A stretch of DNA of 64,000 bases from Rhodococcus sp. B50 (GTDB lineage Bacteria > Actinomycetota > Actinomycetes > Mycobacteriales > Mycobacteriaceae), in contig NZ_WPAG02000002.1 of NCBI RefSeq assembly GCF_013602415.1, positions 3,909,480 to 3,973,479 of the forward strand, read 5' to 3'. The notes beneath the pieces are model-generated. The model searched no databases, had not been told where the DNA came from, and saw only the letters and a list, made by a program, of their open reading frames with translations. Position numbers and translations under genes: made by a program. Of this stretch, positions 26,078 to 34,794 are shown piece by piece; the first letter of the stretch is position 1, and each line of letters opens with the position of its first letter.

Positions 26078-26923
26078 ATGACTACCAGCTCCAACACCAC
26101 ATCAGCGGCGGATCGCACCCGCATCGCCGGTGCGGCGGCCGACCGTCTCATCGAGGCCACACGCAACTCCGCGCCGTGCGGCCCGGTCCGCGACCTGCTC
26201 GGGGAGACCGACATCGACCTGGCGTACGCGGTGCAGCAGCAGCTCACCGACCGCCGGCTCGCCGACGGTGCCCACATCGTCGGACGCAAGATCGGCCTGA
26301 CCTCCCCGGCGGTGCAGCAGCAGCTCGGTGTCGACCGCCCCGACTTCGGTGTCCTCTTCGAGGACATGGACGTCACCGAGCTCGACGAGGTGCCCAGTGA
26401 GCGCCTGCTGCAGCCGAAGGCCGAAGCCGAGATCGCGTTCGTCCTCTCCGCCGACCTCGATTCGGACGATCTCGATCTCGCGACCGTCCGGGCCGCCGTC
26501 GGGCATGCAGTCGCCGCACTCGAGATCGTGGACAGCCGCGTCGCCGGCTGGGACATCAAGATCACAGATACGGTCGCGGACAACGCCTCCAGCGGTCTGT
26601 ACGTGCTCGGTTCGCAGACGCTCACCCTCGACGAGTTCGAGCCGATCGACGCCACCATGCGGATGTACGTCGACGACGAACTCGTCTCCGAGGGCACCGG
26701 GGCGGCGTGCCTCGGCGATCCCCTCAACGCCCTGCTGTGGCTCGCGCGCACGGCACGTGAGTTCGGGCAGCCCCTGCGCGCAGGTCAGGTCGTGCTGTCG
26801 GGGGCTCTCGGCCCGATGGTTCCGTCGCCGCCCGGCGTCACGGTGCGTGCCGAGATCTCTTCCCTCGGCACCGTGACAGCGCGCTTCTCTTCCGAAAGCT
26901 CCACCGCACAGGAGAACTCATGA
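26078..26923 (+). CDS. mhpD: 2-keto-4-pentenoate hydratase
   Basis: A 281-residue protein of the fumarylacetoacetate hydrolase/hydratase superfamily. The ATG at 26078 with GAGG 5 bases before is preferred to the GTG 3 bases upstream. Motifs include the [17 protein letters not shown] loop, [14 protein letters not shown] with the metal-binding acidic residues, and ALEIVDSR. It adds water to 2-hydroxypenta-2,4-dienoate from meta-cleavage of a catechol, giving 4-hydroxy-2-oxovalerate. It overlaps the next gene by 4 bases. No ring-cleavage dioxygenase is in the window. Confidence 0.92.
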   Translation: MTTSSNTTSAADRTRIAGAAADRLIEATRNSAPCGPVRDLLGETDIDLAYAVQQQLTDRRLADGAHIVGRKIGLTSPAVQQQLGVDRPDFGVLFEDMDVTELDEVPSERLLQPKAEAEIAFVLSADLDSDDLDLATVRAAVGHAVAALEIVDSRVAGWDIKITDTVADNASSGLYVLGSQTLTLDEFEPIDATMRMYVDDELVSEGTGAACLGDPLNALLWLARTAREFGQPLRAGQVVLSGALGPMVPSPPGVTVRAEISSLGTVTARFSSESSTAQENS

Positions 26924-27852
26924 CCACCAAGGTTGCCATCATCGGGTCGGGCAACATCGGCACCGACCTGCTCATCAAGATCAAGCGACTGGCCGACGCC
27001 GAGCTCGAAACCGTCGCCCTCGTCGGTATCGATCCCGAATCCGACGGTCTCGCACGGGCGAAGCGCCTCGGCATCGACGCCGTCTCGACCGGTGTCGAAG
27101 GGCTCGTCGAGCACCCCCGCTTCGACGAGATCGAGATCGTCTTCGACGCGACCTCGGCGAAAGCCCACGAATACAACGAGAAGGTCCTGCGTCCGCACGG
27201 GAAGATGCTCATCGACCTGACGCCGGCCGCAATCGGTCCGTACACGGTGCCGCCGGTGAACCTCACGGAGCATCTCGACGCGCCGAACGTCAACATGGTC
27301 ACTTGCGGTGGGCAGGCGACGATCCCGATCGTGGCGGCCATCTCCCAGGTCACCAAGGTGCACTGGGCCGAGATCGTCGCCTCGATCTCCTCGAAGTCGG
27401 CGGGTCCCGGTACCCGCGCCAACATCGACGAGTTCACCGAGACCACCTCGCAGGCCATCGAGAAGATCGGTGGCGCGACGCGCGGCAAGGCGATCATCAT
27501 CCTCAATCCGGCCGAACCGCCGATGATCATGCGCGACACGGTGCTTGCGCTCGTCGGTGAGGACCGCAAGGACGAGATCGTCGCGTCCGTCGAAGCGATG
27601 GTCGCGAAGGTACAGGAGTACGTGCCCGGTTACGCCCTCAAGCAGGAGGTGCAGTTCACCGAGGTCACCGAGCCCATGGCGACGCTCACCGACCACGCCG
27701 GCCCCCTGTGGAAGGTCGCGGTGTTCCTCGAGGTCAAGGGCGCAGCACACTACCTGCCCGAGTACGCGGGCAATCTCGACATCATGACCTCTGCGGCGCT
27801 GCAGGTCGCACGCGCCGTGGCGGCACGCAAGAAGGATCAGGTGACGGCATGA
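26920..27852 (+). CDS. mhpF: Acetaldehyde dehydrogenase (acylating)
   Basis: A 310-residue enzyme of the DmpF/MhpF family. The NAD-binding glycine motif is GSGNIGTD (9-16), and the acyl-forming cysteine is C129 in [11 protein letters not shown]. It converts acetaldehyde, or propanal from substituted substrates, to the acyl-CoA and works as a channelled complex with the aldolase that follows. Both ends overlap neighbours as ATGA. Confidence 0.96.
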   Translation: MTTKVAIIGSGNIGTDLLIKIKRLADAELETVALVGIDPESDGLARAKRLGIDAVSTGVEGLVEHPRFDEIEIVFDATSAKAHEYNEKVLRPHGKMLIDLTPAAIGPYTVPPVNLTEHLDAPNVNMVTCGGQATIPIVAAISQVTKVHWAEIVASISSKSAGPGTRANIDEFTETTSQAIEKIGGATRGKAIIILNPAEPPMIMRDTVLALVGEDRKDEIVASVEAMVAKVQEYVPGYALKQEVQFTEVTEPMATLTDHAGPLWKVAVFLEVKGAAHYLPEYAGNLDIMTSAALQVARAVAARKKDQVTA

Positions 27853-28904
27853 CCGCGGCAACGACGACGACTCGCGAATTCGCAGGCGACGGAACGGCTC
27901 TGTACATCCAGGACGTGACCCTGCGCGACGGCATGCATGCCATCCGTCACCGCATCACGCCCGAGGACGTCGCGAAGATCGCCGGTGCGCTCGACCGGGC
28001 CGGTGTGGACGCCATCGAGGTCTCACACGGCGACGGCCTCGCCGGTCACTCTCTGACCTACGGCCCGGGTAGCAACACCGACTGGGAATGGCTCGAAGCC
28101 GCTGCGGGAGCCATCAACTCGGCGACGCTCACCACGCTGCTCCTGCCCGGAATCGGAACCGTCCACGAGTTGAAGCGCGCCTACGAGATCGGCGTGCGGT
28201 CGGTGCGTATCGCGACGCACTGCACCGAGGCCGACGTCTCCGCGCAGCACATCGCCGCGGCGAAGGAACTCGGCATGGACGTGTCCGGCTTCCTGATGAT
28301 GTCGCACATGGCTCCGTCCGAGGAGCTCGCCCGGCAGGCGAAACTCATGGAGTCCTACGGCGCCGACTGCGTCTACGTCACCGACTCCGGCGGACGCCTC
28401 ACGATGGACGGTGTCCGCGAGCGCATTCGCGCCTACCGGTCGGTCCTGAACGAGACCACCCAGATCGGCATCCACGCGCACCAGAACCTGTCGCTGTCGG
28501 TCGCGAACTCGGTCGTGGCGGTGGAGGAAGGCGTCATCCGCGTCGACGCATCGCTGGCCGGACACGGCGCCGGTGCCGGAAACTGCCCGATCGAGCCGTT
28601 CGTCGCCGTCGCCGATCTGTACGGCTGGAAGCACTCGTGCGATCTGTTCGGGCTGCAGGACGCCGCCGACGACCTCGTGCGTCCGCTGCAGGACCGACCG
28701 GTGCAGGTCGACCGCGAGACCCTCACCCTCGGCTACGCGGGCGTGTACTCCAGCTTCCTGCGGCACGCCGAGACGGCGGCGAGCATCTACGGCCTCGACA
28801 CCCGCGACATCCTCGTCGAGATCGGCCGCCGCGGCCTCGTCGGTGGTCAGGAGGACATGATCACCGACGTCGCACTCGACCTGCGCAACCGCGCAGGACA
28901 CTGA
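27849..28904 (+). CDS. mhpE: 4-hydroxy-2-oxovalerate aldolase
   Basis: A 351-residue DmpG/MhpE-type aldolase from the ATG at 27849. An N-terminal TIM barrel carries VTLRDGMHA (metal-binding Asp27 and general base region) and IHAHQN metal-binding histidines. The C-terminal DmpG communication domain pairs with the dehydrogenase. It splits 4-hydroxy-2-oxovalerate to pyruvate and acetaldehyde. This is the last gene of the three-gene operon, followed by a perfect terminator hairpin. Confidence 0.96.
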   Translation: MTAATTTTREFAGDGTALYIQDVTLRDGMHAIRHRITPEDVAKIAGALDRAGVDAIEVSHGDGLAGHSLTYGPGSNTDWEWLEAAAGAINSATLTTLLLPGIGTVHELKRAYEIGVRSVRIATHCTEADVSAQHIAAAKELGMDVSGFLMMSHMAPSEELARQAKLMESYGADCVYVTDSGGRLTMDGVRERIRAYRSVLNETTQIGIHAHQNLSLSVANSVVAVEEGVIRVDASLAGHGAGAGNCPIEPFVAVADLYGWKHSCDLFGLQDAADDLVRPLQDRPVQVDRETLTLGYAGVYSSFLRHAETAASIYGLDTRDILVEIGRRGLVGGQEDMITDVALDLRNRAGH

Positions 28905-28934
28905 TCCGGTCGCATCCAACCGGAACAGCCGCGT

Positions 28935-28971
28935 CGGGCGCGGCACGACCCACCCGGTCGTGCCGCGCCCG
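28935..28971. terminator. Strong terminator hairpin after mhpE
   Basis: A perfect 16-bp stem (CGGGCGCGGCACGACC and its complement) with a 5-base loop, 31 bp after the aldolase stop and 10 bp from the end of the convergent GNAT gene. It probably serves both. Confidence 0.8.
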
Positions 28972-28980
28972 CGTGCATGT

Positions 28981-29271
28981 CTAGTCGGTCAGATCCCGGT
29001 AGTCGGGGTGCTTCTCGATGAACTTGTCGACGTACGAGCAGATCGCGACGATGCGCTTGCCGCGTTCACGGACGTCGTCGAGAGCAGAACCGACGAGCTT
29101 GCCACCGAGTCCCTGACCCGAATACCCCTTGTCGATCTCGGTGTGGTCGAAGACGAGGCGACCGTCGTGGTCGGGATGGTACTGCGTGTAGCCGATGACG
29201 GCGTCGTCGTCCCGGACTTCGTAACGTTGCTTCTCGGCGTTGTGCACCACGGTCACGGACGAATCGCTCAT
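28981..29271 (-). CDS. Small GNAT-like acetyltransferase (COG2388 type)
   Basis: A 96-residue protein from the ATG at 29271. It is the short GNAT fold with the acetyl-CoA pyrophosphate loop GYSGQGLGGKLV and the VVHNAEKQRYEVRDDD opening typical of COG2388. The longer open frame upstream is not supported. The substrate is unknown. It is a single gene bounded by hairpins on both sides. Confidence 0.85.
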   Translation of the reverse strand: MSDSSVTVVHNAEKQRYEVRDDDAVIGYTQYHPDHDGRLVFDHTEIDKGYSGQGLGGKLVGSALDDVRERGKRIVAICSYVDKFIEKHPDYRDLTD

Positions 29272-29319
29272 GGTCTTCCTCTCCACCGTCGACAAGCTGG
29301 TGTGTCCCACAGCATAGAG

Positions 29320-29350
29320 AACGGGCCGCGGCGCAATGCCGCGGCCCGTT
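29320..29350. terminator. Terminator hairpin after bfr
   Basis: A perfect 13-bp stem (AACGGGCCGCGGC / GCCGCGGCCCGTT) with a GCAAT loop, 15 bp beyond the bacterioferritin stop on the minus strand. TTGTG flanks it on the side away from the reading direction. Confidence 0.75.
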
Positions 29351-29365
29351 GTGCTGAACCGGGGG

Positions 29366-29842
29366 TTATTCCGGCGGAGAGATGTGCTGGGCGAGGTACA
29401 ACGGCTCACCGAGCTGCTCGATCAGATCGAGCTGGGTTTCGAGATAGTCGATGTGTTCTTCCTCGTCGGCGAGGATGTCCTCGAAGATGTTGGCCGAGGT
29501 GATGTCGCTGACCGAGCGCATGTACTCCGACCCCTTGCGGAGGCGATCGCGGGCCTCGATCTCGACCTGCAGGTCGGATTCGAGCATCTCCTTGGCGGAC
29601 TGCCCCAGACGTAGTGCGCCGAGGCGCTGGTAGTTGGGGAGTCCGTCGAGGTAGAGGATCCGATCGGTAAGCCTCTCGGCGTGACGCATCTCGTCGAACG
29701 ACTCGTCGCGCGTGTGCTTCGCGAGCTTCGACCATCCGCGGTTCTCCTGCATCTTCGAATGCAGAAAATACTGGTTGATCGCCGTGAGCTCGGCGGTGAG
29801 TTGTTCGTTGAGCAACTCGATGACCTTCTTGTCGCCCTTCAT
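29366..29842 (-). CDS. bfr: Bacterioferritin
   Basis: A 158-residue bacterioferritin. The di-iron ferroxidase residues are all in standard positions: E18, E51, H54, E94, E127 and H130. The haem-ligating M52 is present, so this is a haem-binding Bfr, not a plain ferritin. It stores iron as a 24-mer. The ferredoxin gene that helps release that iron lies 48 bp upstream on the same strand. IdeR-like boxes precede the pair. Confidence 0.97.
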   Translation of the reverse strand: MKGDKKVIELLNEQLTAELTAINQYFLHSKMQENRGWSKLAKHTRDESFDEMRHAERLTDRILYLDGLPNYQRLGALRLGQSAKEMLESDLQVEIEARDRLRKGSEYMRSVSDITSANIFEDILADEEEHIDYLETQLDLIEQLGEPLYLAQHISPPE

Positions 29843-29890
29843 GGCACCTCCCGGGGTGAACCATCAGGTTTACCGCCGGGTAGGGGCTGG

Positions 29891-30088
29891 CTACACGGCG
29901 GTCTCGAGTTCGATGGTCTCATTCCGCTGCCGGGCCTGCCGGATGATCGCCGAGATGTTGCGTACACAATTCCCGCAGTCGGTACCGGCGCGGCACTTGG
30001 CGCTCACCTCGCGGGTACAGCGTGCTCCCGCAGCCACCTCTGCCTCGATGTGGTGGTGGGTAAGAGCGTGGCAACTGCAGACGATCAT
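29891..30088 (-). CDS. bfd: Bacterioferritin-associated ferredoxin
   Basis: A 65-residue BFD-type 2Fe-2S protein from the ATG at 30088, with AAGGTGG upstream. The ligands are C4 and C6 (CSC) and C38 and C41 (CGNC). It reduces the Bfr core to mobilise iron when iron is short. Two iron-box-like sites lie 36-80 bp upstream of its start, so it should be repressed under iron plenty. It reads in the same direction as bfr. Confidence 0.93.
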   Translation of the reverse strand: MIVCSCHALTHHHIEAEVAAGARCTREVSAKCRAGTDCGNCVRNISAIIRQARQRNETIELETAV

Positions 30089-30123
30089 CAGAGCCACCTT
30101 TCTGCGACTGAGGGAACACTCAC

Positions 30124-30142
30124 TTAGGTAGTCCAAACCTTA
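30124..30142. promoter_or_regulatory. IdeR/DtxR iron box 1 upstream of bfd
   Basis: TTAGGTAGTCCAAACCTTA matches the 19-bp IdeR consensus (TTAGGTTAGGCTAACCTAA) at 13 positions, with both TTAGGT and AACCT ends intact. Confidence 0.65.
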
Positions 30143-30149
30143 CATCGGC

Positions 30150-30168
30150 TTAGGCAAGCCTAGCTTGT
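30150..30168. promoter_or_regulatory. IdeR/DtxR iron box 2 upstream of bfd
   Basis: TTAGGCAAGCCTAGCTTGT matches the IdeR consensus at about 12 of 19 positions and contains the TTAGGC/GCCTA dyad. It starts 26 bp after the start of box 1, so two dimers or a dimer pair could bind on one face of the DNA. Confidence 0.6.
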
Positions 30169-30230
30169 GATAGTAGTCACAGAACAGGGAGTGCGGATCG
30201 GTGTTATACCCAGTTCCCCGCCAGGGTGTG

Positions 30231-30989
30231 TTACATCTGCTGCTGCTGTTGCATCTGTTGCGAAACCACCTGGTTGATCCGCTGTAGCCCCGGCGACGTG
30301 AGTCCCGGAATCTGGTTCTCGATCGTGCGCACCAGCGACGAATCGTCGAGGACCTTCTCGCTGGACTGGATCAGGACGGTGCCCGCGCCCGTGAAATCGA
30401 ACTGCCGCTCCTCGCCCGACTGCACCCCGAAACGGCGCGCTCCGGCCGAGACGAAGCCGGTGATCCACGATTCGTCGTAGTGGTGGCTGGGTGACGGGCA
30501 GTCGGCCCAGCCGACGAGTGCCTCCGGATCGACTCGCAGCGGTGGTTCGGCGAACATCACCGGCCCGTTCGACGACGCAAGGAAACGGCCCGTACCGATG
30601 AGGGTGAGGAAACCCGGGACGATCGACTGGTTGAGCGACAGGCCCGGTTCGAAGGCCAGCAGATTGGCCTGCCGGATCGTGAGGTTACCGTCGTCGAGGT
30701 CGTAGGAGTTGATGTCGTATCCGCGGTCGCCGAGGATCAGCTTCCCGAAGCCTTCGGCCACGACGTAGTCGCCGAGATAGAGCGGTGCCGAGAACTGCTG
30801 GGCCACCATGTGCAGCAGATGTCCCTGCAGACCGTGGGTGAGCGCCGAGAACTGGACCTGCCCGTAGTACGCAATCATCGCGCCCTTCGACAGGAACCAG
30901 GGCGTCTGCAGGTCGATGCAATAGGCGTACGGGTTGCCCGGCACGTTGTCACTGCCGCCGAAGCTCGACGGGTTCAGAACGGTACTCAC
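30231..30989 (-). CDS. AIM24-family protein (third of three)
   Basis: A 252-residue protein from the GTG at 30989, overlapping the previous stop as GTGA. The body is the AIM24/TRAP-like beta-rich domain (FLSKGAMIAYYGQVQF near the start, ending around GTVLIQSSEK). The tail is a polar helix ending in a glutamine run (QQMQQQQQM) absent from the two sister proteins. The family function in bacteria is unknown. No signal peptide or membrane segment is visible. Confidence 0.85.
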   Translation of the reverse strand: MSTVLNPSSFGGSDNVPGNPYAYCIDLQTPWFLSKGAMIAYYGQVQFSALTHGLQGHLLHMVAQQFSAPLYLGDYVVAEGFGKLILGDRGYDINSYDLDDGNLTIRQANLLAFEPGLSLNQSIVPGFLTLIGTGRFLASSNGPVMFAEPPLRVDPEALVGWADCPSPSHHYDESWITGFVSAGARRFGVQSGEERQFDFTGAGTVLIQSSEKVLDDSSLVRTIENQIPGLTSPGLQRINQVVSQQMQQQQQM

Positions 30990-31690
30990 AGCTTCTCCTC
31001 CGATGCCTGCACGTAGACGATGCCCTGTCCGCTGCATTCGAGCTGCATGGCCTCCCCGCCGGTGCGACCGACGTTCCGCCAGCTCATCGAGGACTTCAGC
31101 TCGGTGCGGACCGCGCCGTAGGACGCCACGAAGGCCTGCGGGTCGACGACCACCGGAGTCGGGCCCCCCACCTGCAGTTCGAACACTCCGCCGTGGGCGA
31201 GCAGCACCGCCGCACCCCGGCCGGTCAGCTGGGTGGTGAACATGCCCGTGCCGGTCATCGCGCCGGTGGCGGCGCCGCGCAGCGCCCCGAACAGACCCCC
31301 ACCGCCACCGCCGCCACCGGAGGCCGCGGCCACCGAGACGACGGTGGACTGCAGTCCGGTGGTGTGAGCGAGCAGGCGGGACGCCTCCACACGCAGTTCG
31401 CCGCCCGCAGACATGTCGACGATGTGTGTCTCGAGTCCGCGGAAGCCGTAGTGCACGACGCCGTCGCCCTGCGCGAGCATCGTGGCCTCGTGTTCACCTT
31501 GCAGCATGCGCCCCGCCATGCCGGCGAGTCCGCCGAGACCGGGCGCACCTCCGGCCCCGCCGGGAACACCGTGGGGGGAGAACCGGACGTTGCCGGTGTA
31601 GAACAGCATCGCGCCGCGACGCGCCACGACGGGACCGGACTGCCCCAGCTCGACGCGGACGACCTTGCCGTTGATCTTCGTGAAGCTCAT
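30986..31690 (-). CDS. AIM24-family protein (second of three)
   Basis: A 234-residue AIM24-family protein. Two long glycine-rich stretches (around residues 43-60 and an eight-glycine run near 125-132) interrupt the beta-rich domain. Segments such as MLFYTGNVRF, GTGMFTTQLTGRG and VVVDPQAFVA recur in the sisters. It overlaps the downstream gene by 4 bases and follows the first gene by 6 bp, so the three are one operon. No enzymatic motif is seen. Confidence 0.85.
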   Translation of the reverse strand: MSFTKINGKVVRVELGQSGPVVARRGAMLFYTGNVRFSPHGVPGGAGGAPGLGGLAGMAGRMLQGEHEATMLAQGDGVVHYGFRGLETHIVDMSAGGELRVEASRLLAHTTGLQSTVVSVAAASGGGGGGGGLFGALRGAATGAMTGTGMFTTQLTGRGAAVLLAHGGVFELQVGGPTPVVVDPQAFVASYGAVRTELKSSMSWRNVGRTGGEAMQLECSGQGIVYVQASEEKL

Positions 31691-31696
31691 CTGTTC

Positions 31697-32317
31697 CTAC
31701 CGTTCCGCCGGCTGGATGGAGACAACGCCCACGCCGTCCCATTTCAGGGAGAACGCCTCGCCGCTGCCCTGGCCGATGGCCGAGCGCCACGACACGTCGG
31801 TGACGAACGACTGCGTGAGCTGCCCCTTCGCGCACACGAACGCGTCGGGGTCGACGACGAGGGGATACTGCGGCGACACCTCGAGGTGGATGAGCGGACC
31901 CCCGGCCGAGAGCAGCGCGACCTGCCCGGTCCCCGTCACCGTCGTCGTGAACAGACCCTGACCGCTCATGCCGCCGCGCAGACCCGCGAACGTCACGTTC
32001 GTGTTCAGGTTCCCGCTCAACGCCAGCAATTGCTCGGACTCGACCTGCAGCGTCTCGTTGTTCAGATCCAGCACCGTGACGTCCTGCGCCTTGTGCGCGA
32101 GATGGACGACGCCCGTGCCGCTGCACTCCATGAGCGAGAGTCCTTCGCCCGTCGCGCGCTGCCGCAACCCGGCGAGAACGCCCTCACCGCCGCCGAATCC
32201 GGCGGACTTGAAACCGACCTGTCCTTCGTACGCCACCATCGACCCCGACAGTGCCCGTACGGACGAATTGCTCAGGTGGGCTTCGATCACCCTCTTGGTC
32301 TTCACGACTAGCCGCAT
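31697..32317 (-). CDS. AIM24-family protein (first of three)
   Basis: A 206-residue AIM24-family protein starting at the ATG at 32317 (MRLVVKTKRVIEAH); an open frame extends further but covers the upstream hairpin. It has the SGSMVAYEGQVGF, GQGLFTTTVTGTGQVAL and PLVVDPDAFVC repeats of the family. It is the leading gene of the triplet. The three paralogues differ enough to be subunits of one hetero-oligomer rather than recent copies, but that is inference. Confidence 0.85.
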   Translation of the reverse strand: MRLVVKTKRVIEAHLSNSSVRALSGSMVAYEGQVGFKSAGFGGGEGVLAGLRQRATGEGLSLMECSGTGVVHLAHKAQDVTVLDLNNETLQVESEQLLALSGNLNTNVTFAGLRGGMSGQGLFTTTVTGTGQVALLSAGGPLIHLEVSPQYPLVVDPDAFVCAKGQLTQSFVTDVSWRSAIGQGSGEAFSLKWDGVGVVSIQPAER

Positions 32318-32343
32318 GGCGGGAAACGATAGCCGGAAACGAC

Positions 32344-32386
32344 TTCGGTGGAGTGAACCCCGGGTAGCGGGGTTCACTCCACCGAA
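32344..32386. terminator. Strong terminator hairpin after the acyl-CoA dehydrogenase
   Basis: A perfect 19-bp stem (TTCGGTGGAGTGAACCCCG and its complement) with a 5-base loop. It lies 14 bp beyond the stop of the minus-strand acyl-CoA dehydrogenase and 26 bp upstream of the AIM24 operon start, so it separates the two transcripts. Confidence 0.8.
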
Positions 32387-32400
32387 GAACGGCAGAAGAT

Positions 32401-33558
32401 CTACAGGCCCAGATCCTTGGCGATGATCGTCTTCATGACCTCGTTGGTGCCGCCGTAGATACGGGTCACGCGGGTGTCGGCGTAGAGGCGAGCGATAGGG
32501 TACTCGGTGATGTAGCCGTAGCCGCCGTGCAGCTGCAGGCACTTGTCGATGATGCGGCCGGCGGCCTCCGTCGCGAACAGCTTCGCGCGGGCGGCGTCGG
32601 GCACCGTCAGTTCGTCACGGTCGTTGAGCTCGATGGCGTTGTCGACCATGATCTGCATGGCCTGCAGTTCGGTCGAGCACTCGGCGAGCACGAACTTGGT
32701 GTTCTGGAACGACGCGACCGGCTTGCCGAAGACCTTGCGGTCCTTGGTGTATGCGATGGCGTGCTGAATGGCCGCGGCCCCGGTGGCGGCAGCACCGAAC
32801 GCGATGGTGAGACGTTCCTGCGCGAGGTTCTGCGTCAGGTACGAGAACGCCTCGCCCTCCTTGCCGAGCAGGTCGGCGACGGGCACCTTCACGTCGTCGA
32901 ACGACAGCTCGGCGGTGTCGGACGTCTTGAGGCCGATCTTGTTCAGTTTGCGTCCGACTGCGAAGCCTTCGCTCTTGGTATCCACCACCAGGATCGACAG
33001 GCCGCCACGGCGGTCTTCGGGGTTGTACGGCGAGGTGCGGCACACGACGAGCATGCGGTCGGCGAGAGCGCCGCCGGTGATGAACGTCTTCGCGCCGTTG
33101 AGGACGTAGTGGCTGCCGTCCTCCGAGAGCTTCGCGGTGGTCGCGATGTTCGCGAGGTCGGAACCGGTACCCGGCTCGGTCATCGCGATCGCGAACATCA
33201 GCTCACCCGAGGCGAATCCGGGGAGCCAGCGCTGCTTCTGCTCCTCGGTGGCGTTCTGCATGATGTACGGCAGGATCAGGTTCGAGTGCACCGACGACGA
33301 ACCGAACGACACACCGGCCGCCGACGCCTCCTCGGCGAGGATCACGTTGAACTTCAGCGACGTCTCGCCGCCGCCGCCGTACTCCTCGGGAACCTGGATG
33401 CCGAGGAGTCCGAGTTCGCCCATGCGGTTGTAGAACTCGCGCGGGGGATGACCGGCCTCTTCCCACTCGGGGTAGACGGGCACGACCTCCTTCGCGATGA
33501 AGTCGCGGACGGTCTGCCGGAACGCCTCGTGATCCTCGTTGTACAGCGTGCGCTTCAC
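32401..33558 (-). CDS. Acyl-CoA dehydrogenase, long-chain (LCAD) type
   Basis: A 385-residue acyl-CoA dehydrogenase. FAD/acyl signatures are IAMTEPGTGSD and LQLHGGYGYITEYPIARLYAD. The canonical C-terminal catalytic Glu is absent: the motif reads RIYGGTNEVMK. As in long-chain acyl-CoA dehydrogenases with YGGT, the base is probably E248 in LAQERLTIA. It follows the second dehydrogenase gene by 42 bp in a three-gene minus-strand operon with a CoA-transferase. The substrate is unknown. Confidence 0.92.
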   Translation of the reverse strand: MKRTLYNEDHEAFRQTVRDFIAKEVVPVYPEWEEAGHPPREFYNRMGELGLLGIQVPEEYGGGGETSLKFNVILAEEASAAGVSFGSSSVHSNLILPYIMQNATEEQKQRWLPGFASGELMFAIAMTEPGTGSDLANIATTAKLSEDGSHYVLNGAKTFITGGALADRMLVVCRTSPYNPEDRRGGLSILVVDTKSEGFAVGRKLNKIGLKTSDTAELSFDDVKVPVADLLGKEGEAFSYLTQNLAQERLTIAFGAAATGAAAIQHAIAYTKDRKVFGKPVASFQNTKFVLAECSTELQAMQIMVDNAIELNDRDELTVPDAARAKLFATEAAGRIIDKCLQLHGGYGYITEYPIARLYADTRVTRIYGGTNEVMKTIIAKDLGL

Positions 33559-33600
33559 GCGTTGTCCTTCCAGGGATGGATGTGATTGTGGGGGTGCACC

Positions 33601-34794
33601 TTACAGTGCGTAGCTGCGCAGCACACCCTTGCTGATGATCGTCTTCTGGATCTCGCTGGTGCCCTCACCGATGAGCAGGAAGGGAGCCTCGCGCATGAGA
33701 CGCTCGATCTCGTACTCCTTGGAGTAGCCGTAGCCACCGTGGATGCGGAAGCTGGCCTGGGTGACCTCGGAGCAGTACTCGCTGGTGAGGTACTTGGCCA
33801 TGCCGGCGGCGACGTCGTTGCGCTCGCCGGAGTCCTTCAGGCGCGCGGCGTTGACCATCATCAGGTGGGCGGCCTCGACCTTGGTGGCCATCTCCGCGAG
33901 GGAGAACGAGATCGCCTGGTGCTGGGCGATGGGCTTGCCGAAGGTGGTGCGCTGCTGGGCGTACCGGGCGGCGAGCTCGAAGGCGCGGATCGCGACACCG
34001 CAGGCGCGGGCCGAGACGTTGACGCGGCCGACCTCGACACCGTCCATCATCTGGAAGAAGCCCTTGCCGGGCTCACCGCCGAGGATCGAATCGGCCGGCG
34101 CCTTGTAGTTGTCGAAGACGAGCTCGGTGGTGTCGATGCCCTTGTAGCCCATCTTGTCGATCTTGCCCGGGATGGTGACGCCCGGGACGACCTCTCCGAA
34201 ACCGGCCGGCTTCTCGACGAGGAACGCCGTGAGGTTCTTGTGCGCCTTGTCGGAGCCTTCCTCGGTCTTGACCAGCGCTGCGACGAGGGTGGAGCTACCG
34301 CCGTTGGTCAGCCACATCTTCTGGCCGTTGATGACGTAGTTGCCGTCGGCGTCGCGCTTGGCCTTGGTGCGGATCGCGGCGACGTCGGAGCCGAGTTCGG
34401 GCTCGGACATCGAGAACGCGCCGCGGACCTCGCCGGTGGCCATGCGGGGCAGGTAGTACTGCTTCTGCGCCTCGGTGCCGTGCTGGCGGATCATGTACGC
34501 GACGATGAAGTGCGTGTTGATGACGCCGGAGACGCTCATCCAGCCGCGGGCCAGTTCCTCGACACACAGCGCGTAGGTCAGCAGCGACTCGCCGAGCCCG
34601 CCGTACTCCTCGGGGATCATCAGCCCGAACAGGCCCATCTCGCGCATCTGGTCGACGATGGCCTGCGGGTAGGTGTCCGAGTGCTCGAGTTCCTGAGCGT
34701 TCGGGATGATCTCGCGATCGACGAAGGTGCGGACCGTGTCGAGGATCTCGGACTGGAATTCCGTCAGACCGAGGGTCTGGGCGAGGCGGGTCAT
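33601..34794 (-). CDS. Acyl-CoA dehydrogenase
   Basis: A 397-residue enzyme from the ATG at 34794, overlapping the CoA-transferase stop by 4 bases; the much longer open frame upstream is antisense-like and unsupported. It has MSEPELGSDVAA and FRIHGGYGYSKEYEIERLMRE signatures, with the catalytic glutamate at about E377 in IGEGTSEIQ. Translational coupling to a class III CoA-transferase suggests it oxidises the CoA ester that enzyme makes. Confidence 0.92.
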   Translation of the reverse strand: MTRLAQTLGLTEFQSEILDTVRTFVDREIIPNAQELEHSDTYPQAIVDQMREMGLFGLMIPEEYGGLGESLLTYALCVEELARGWMSVSGVINTHFIVAYMIRQHGTEAQKQYYLPRMATGEVRGAFSMSEPELGSDVAAIRTKAKRDADGNYVINGQKMWLTNGGSSTLVAALVKTEEGSDKAHKNLTAFLVEKPAGFGEVVPGVTIPGKIDKMGYKGIDTTELVFDNYKAPADSILGGEPGKGFFQMMDGVEVGRVNVSARACGVAIRAFELAARYAQQRTTFGKPIAQHQAISFSLAEMATKVEAAHLMMVNAARLKDSGERNDVAAGMAKYLTSEYCSEVTQASFRIHGGYGYSKEYEIERLMREAPFLLIGEGTSEIQKTIISKGVLRSYAL

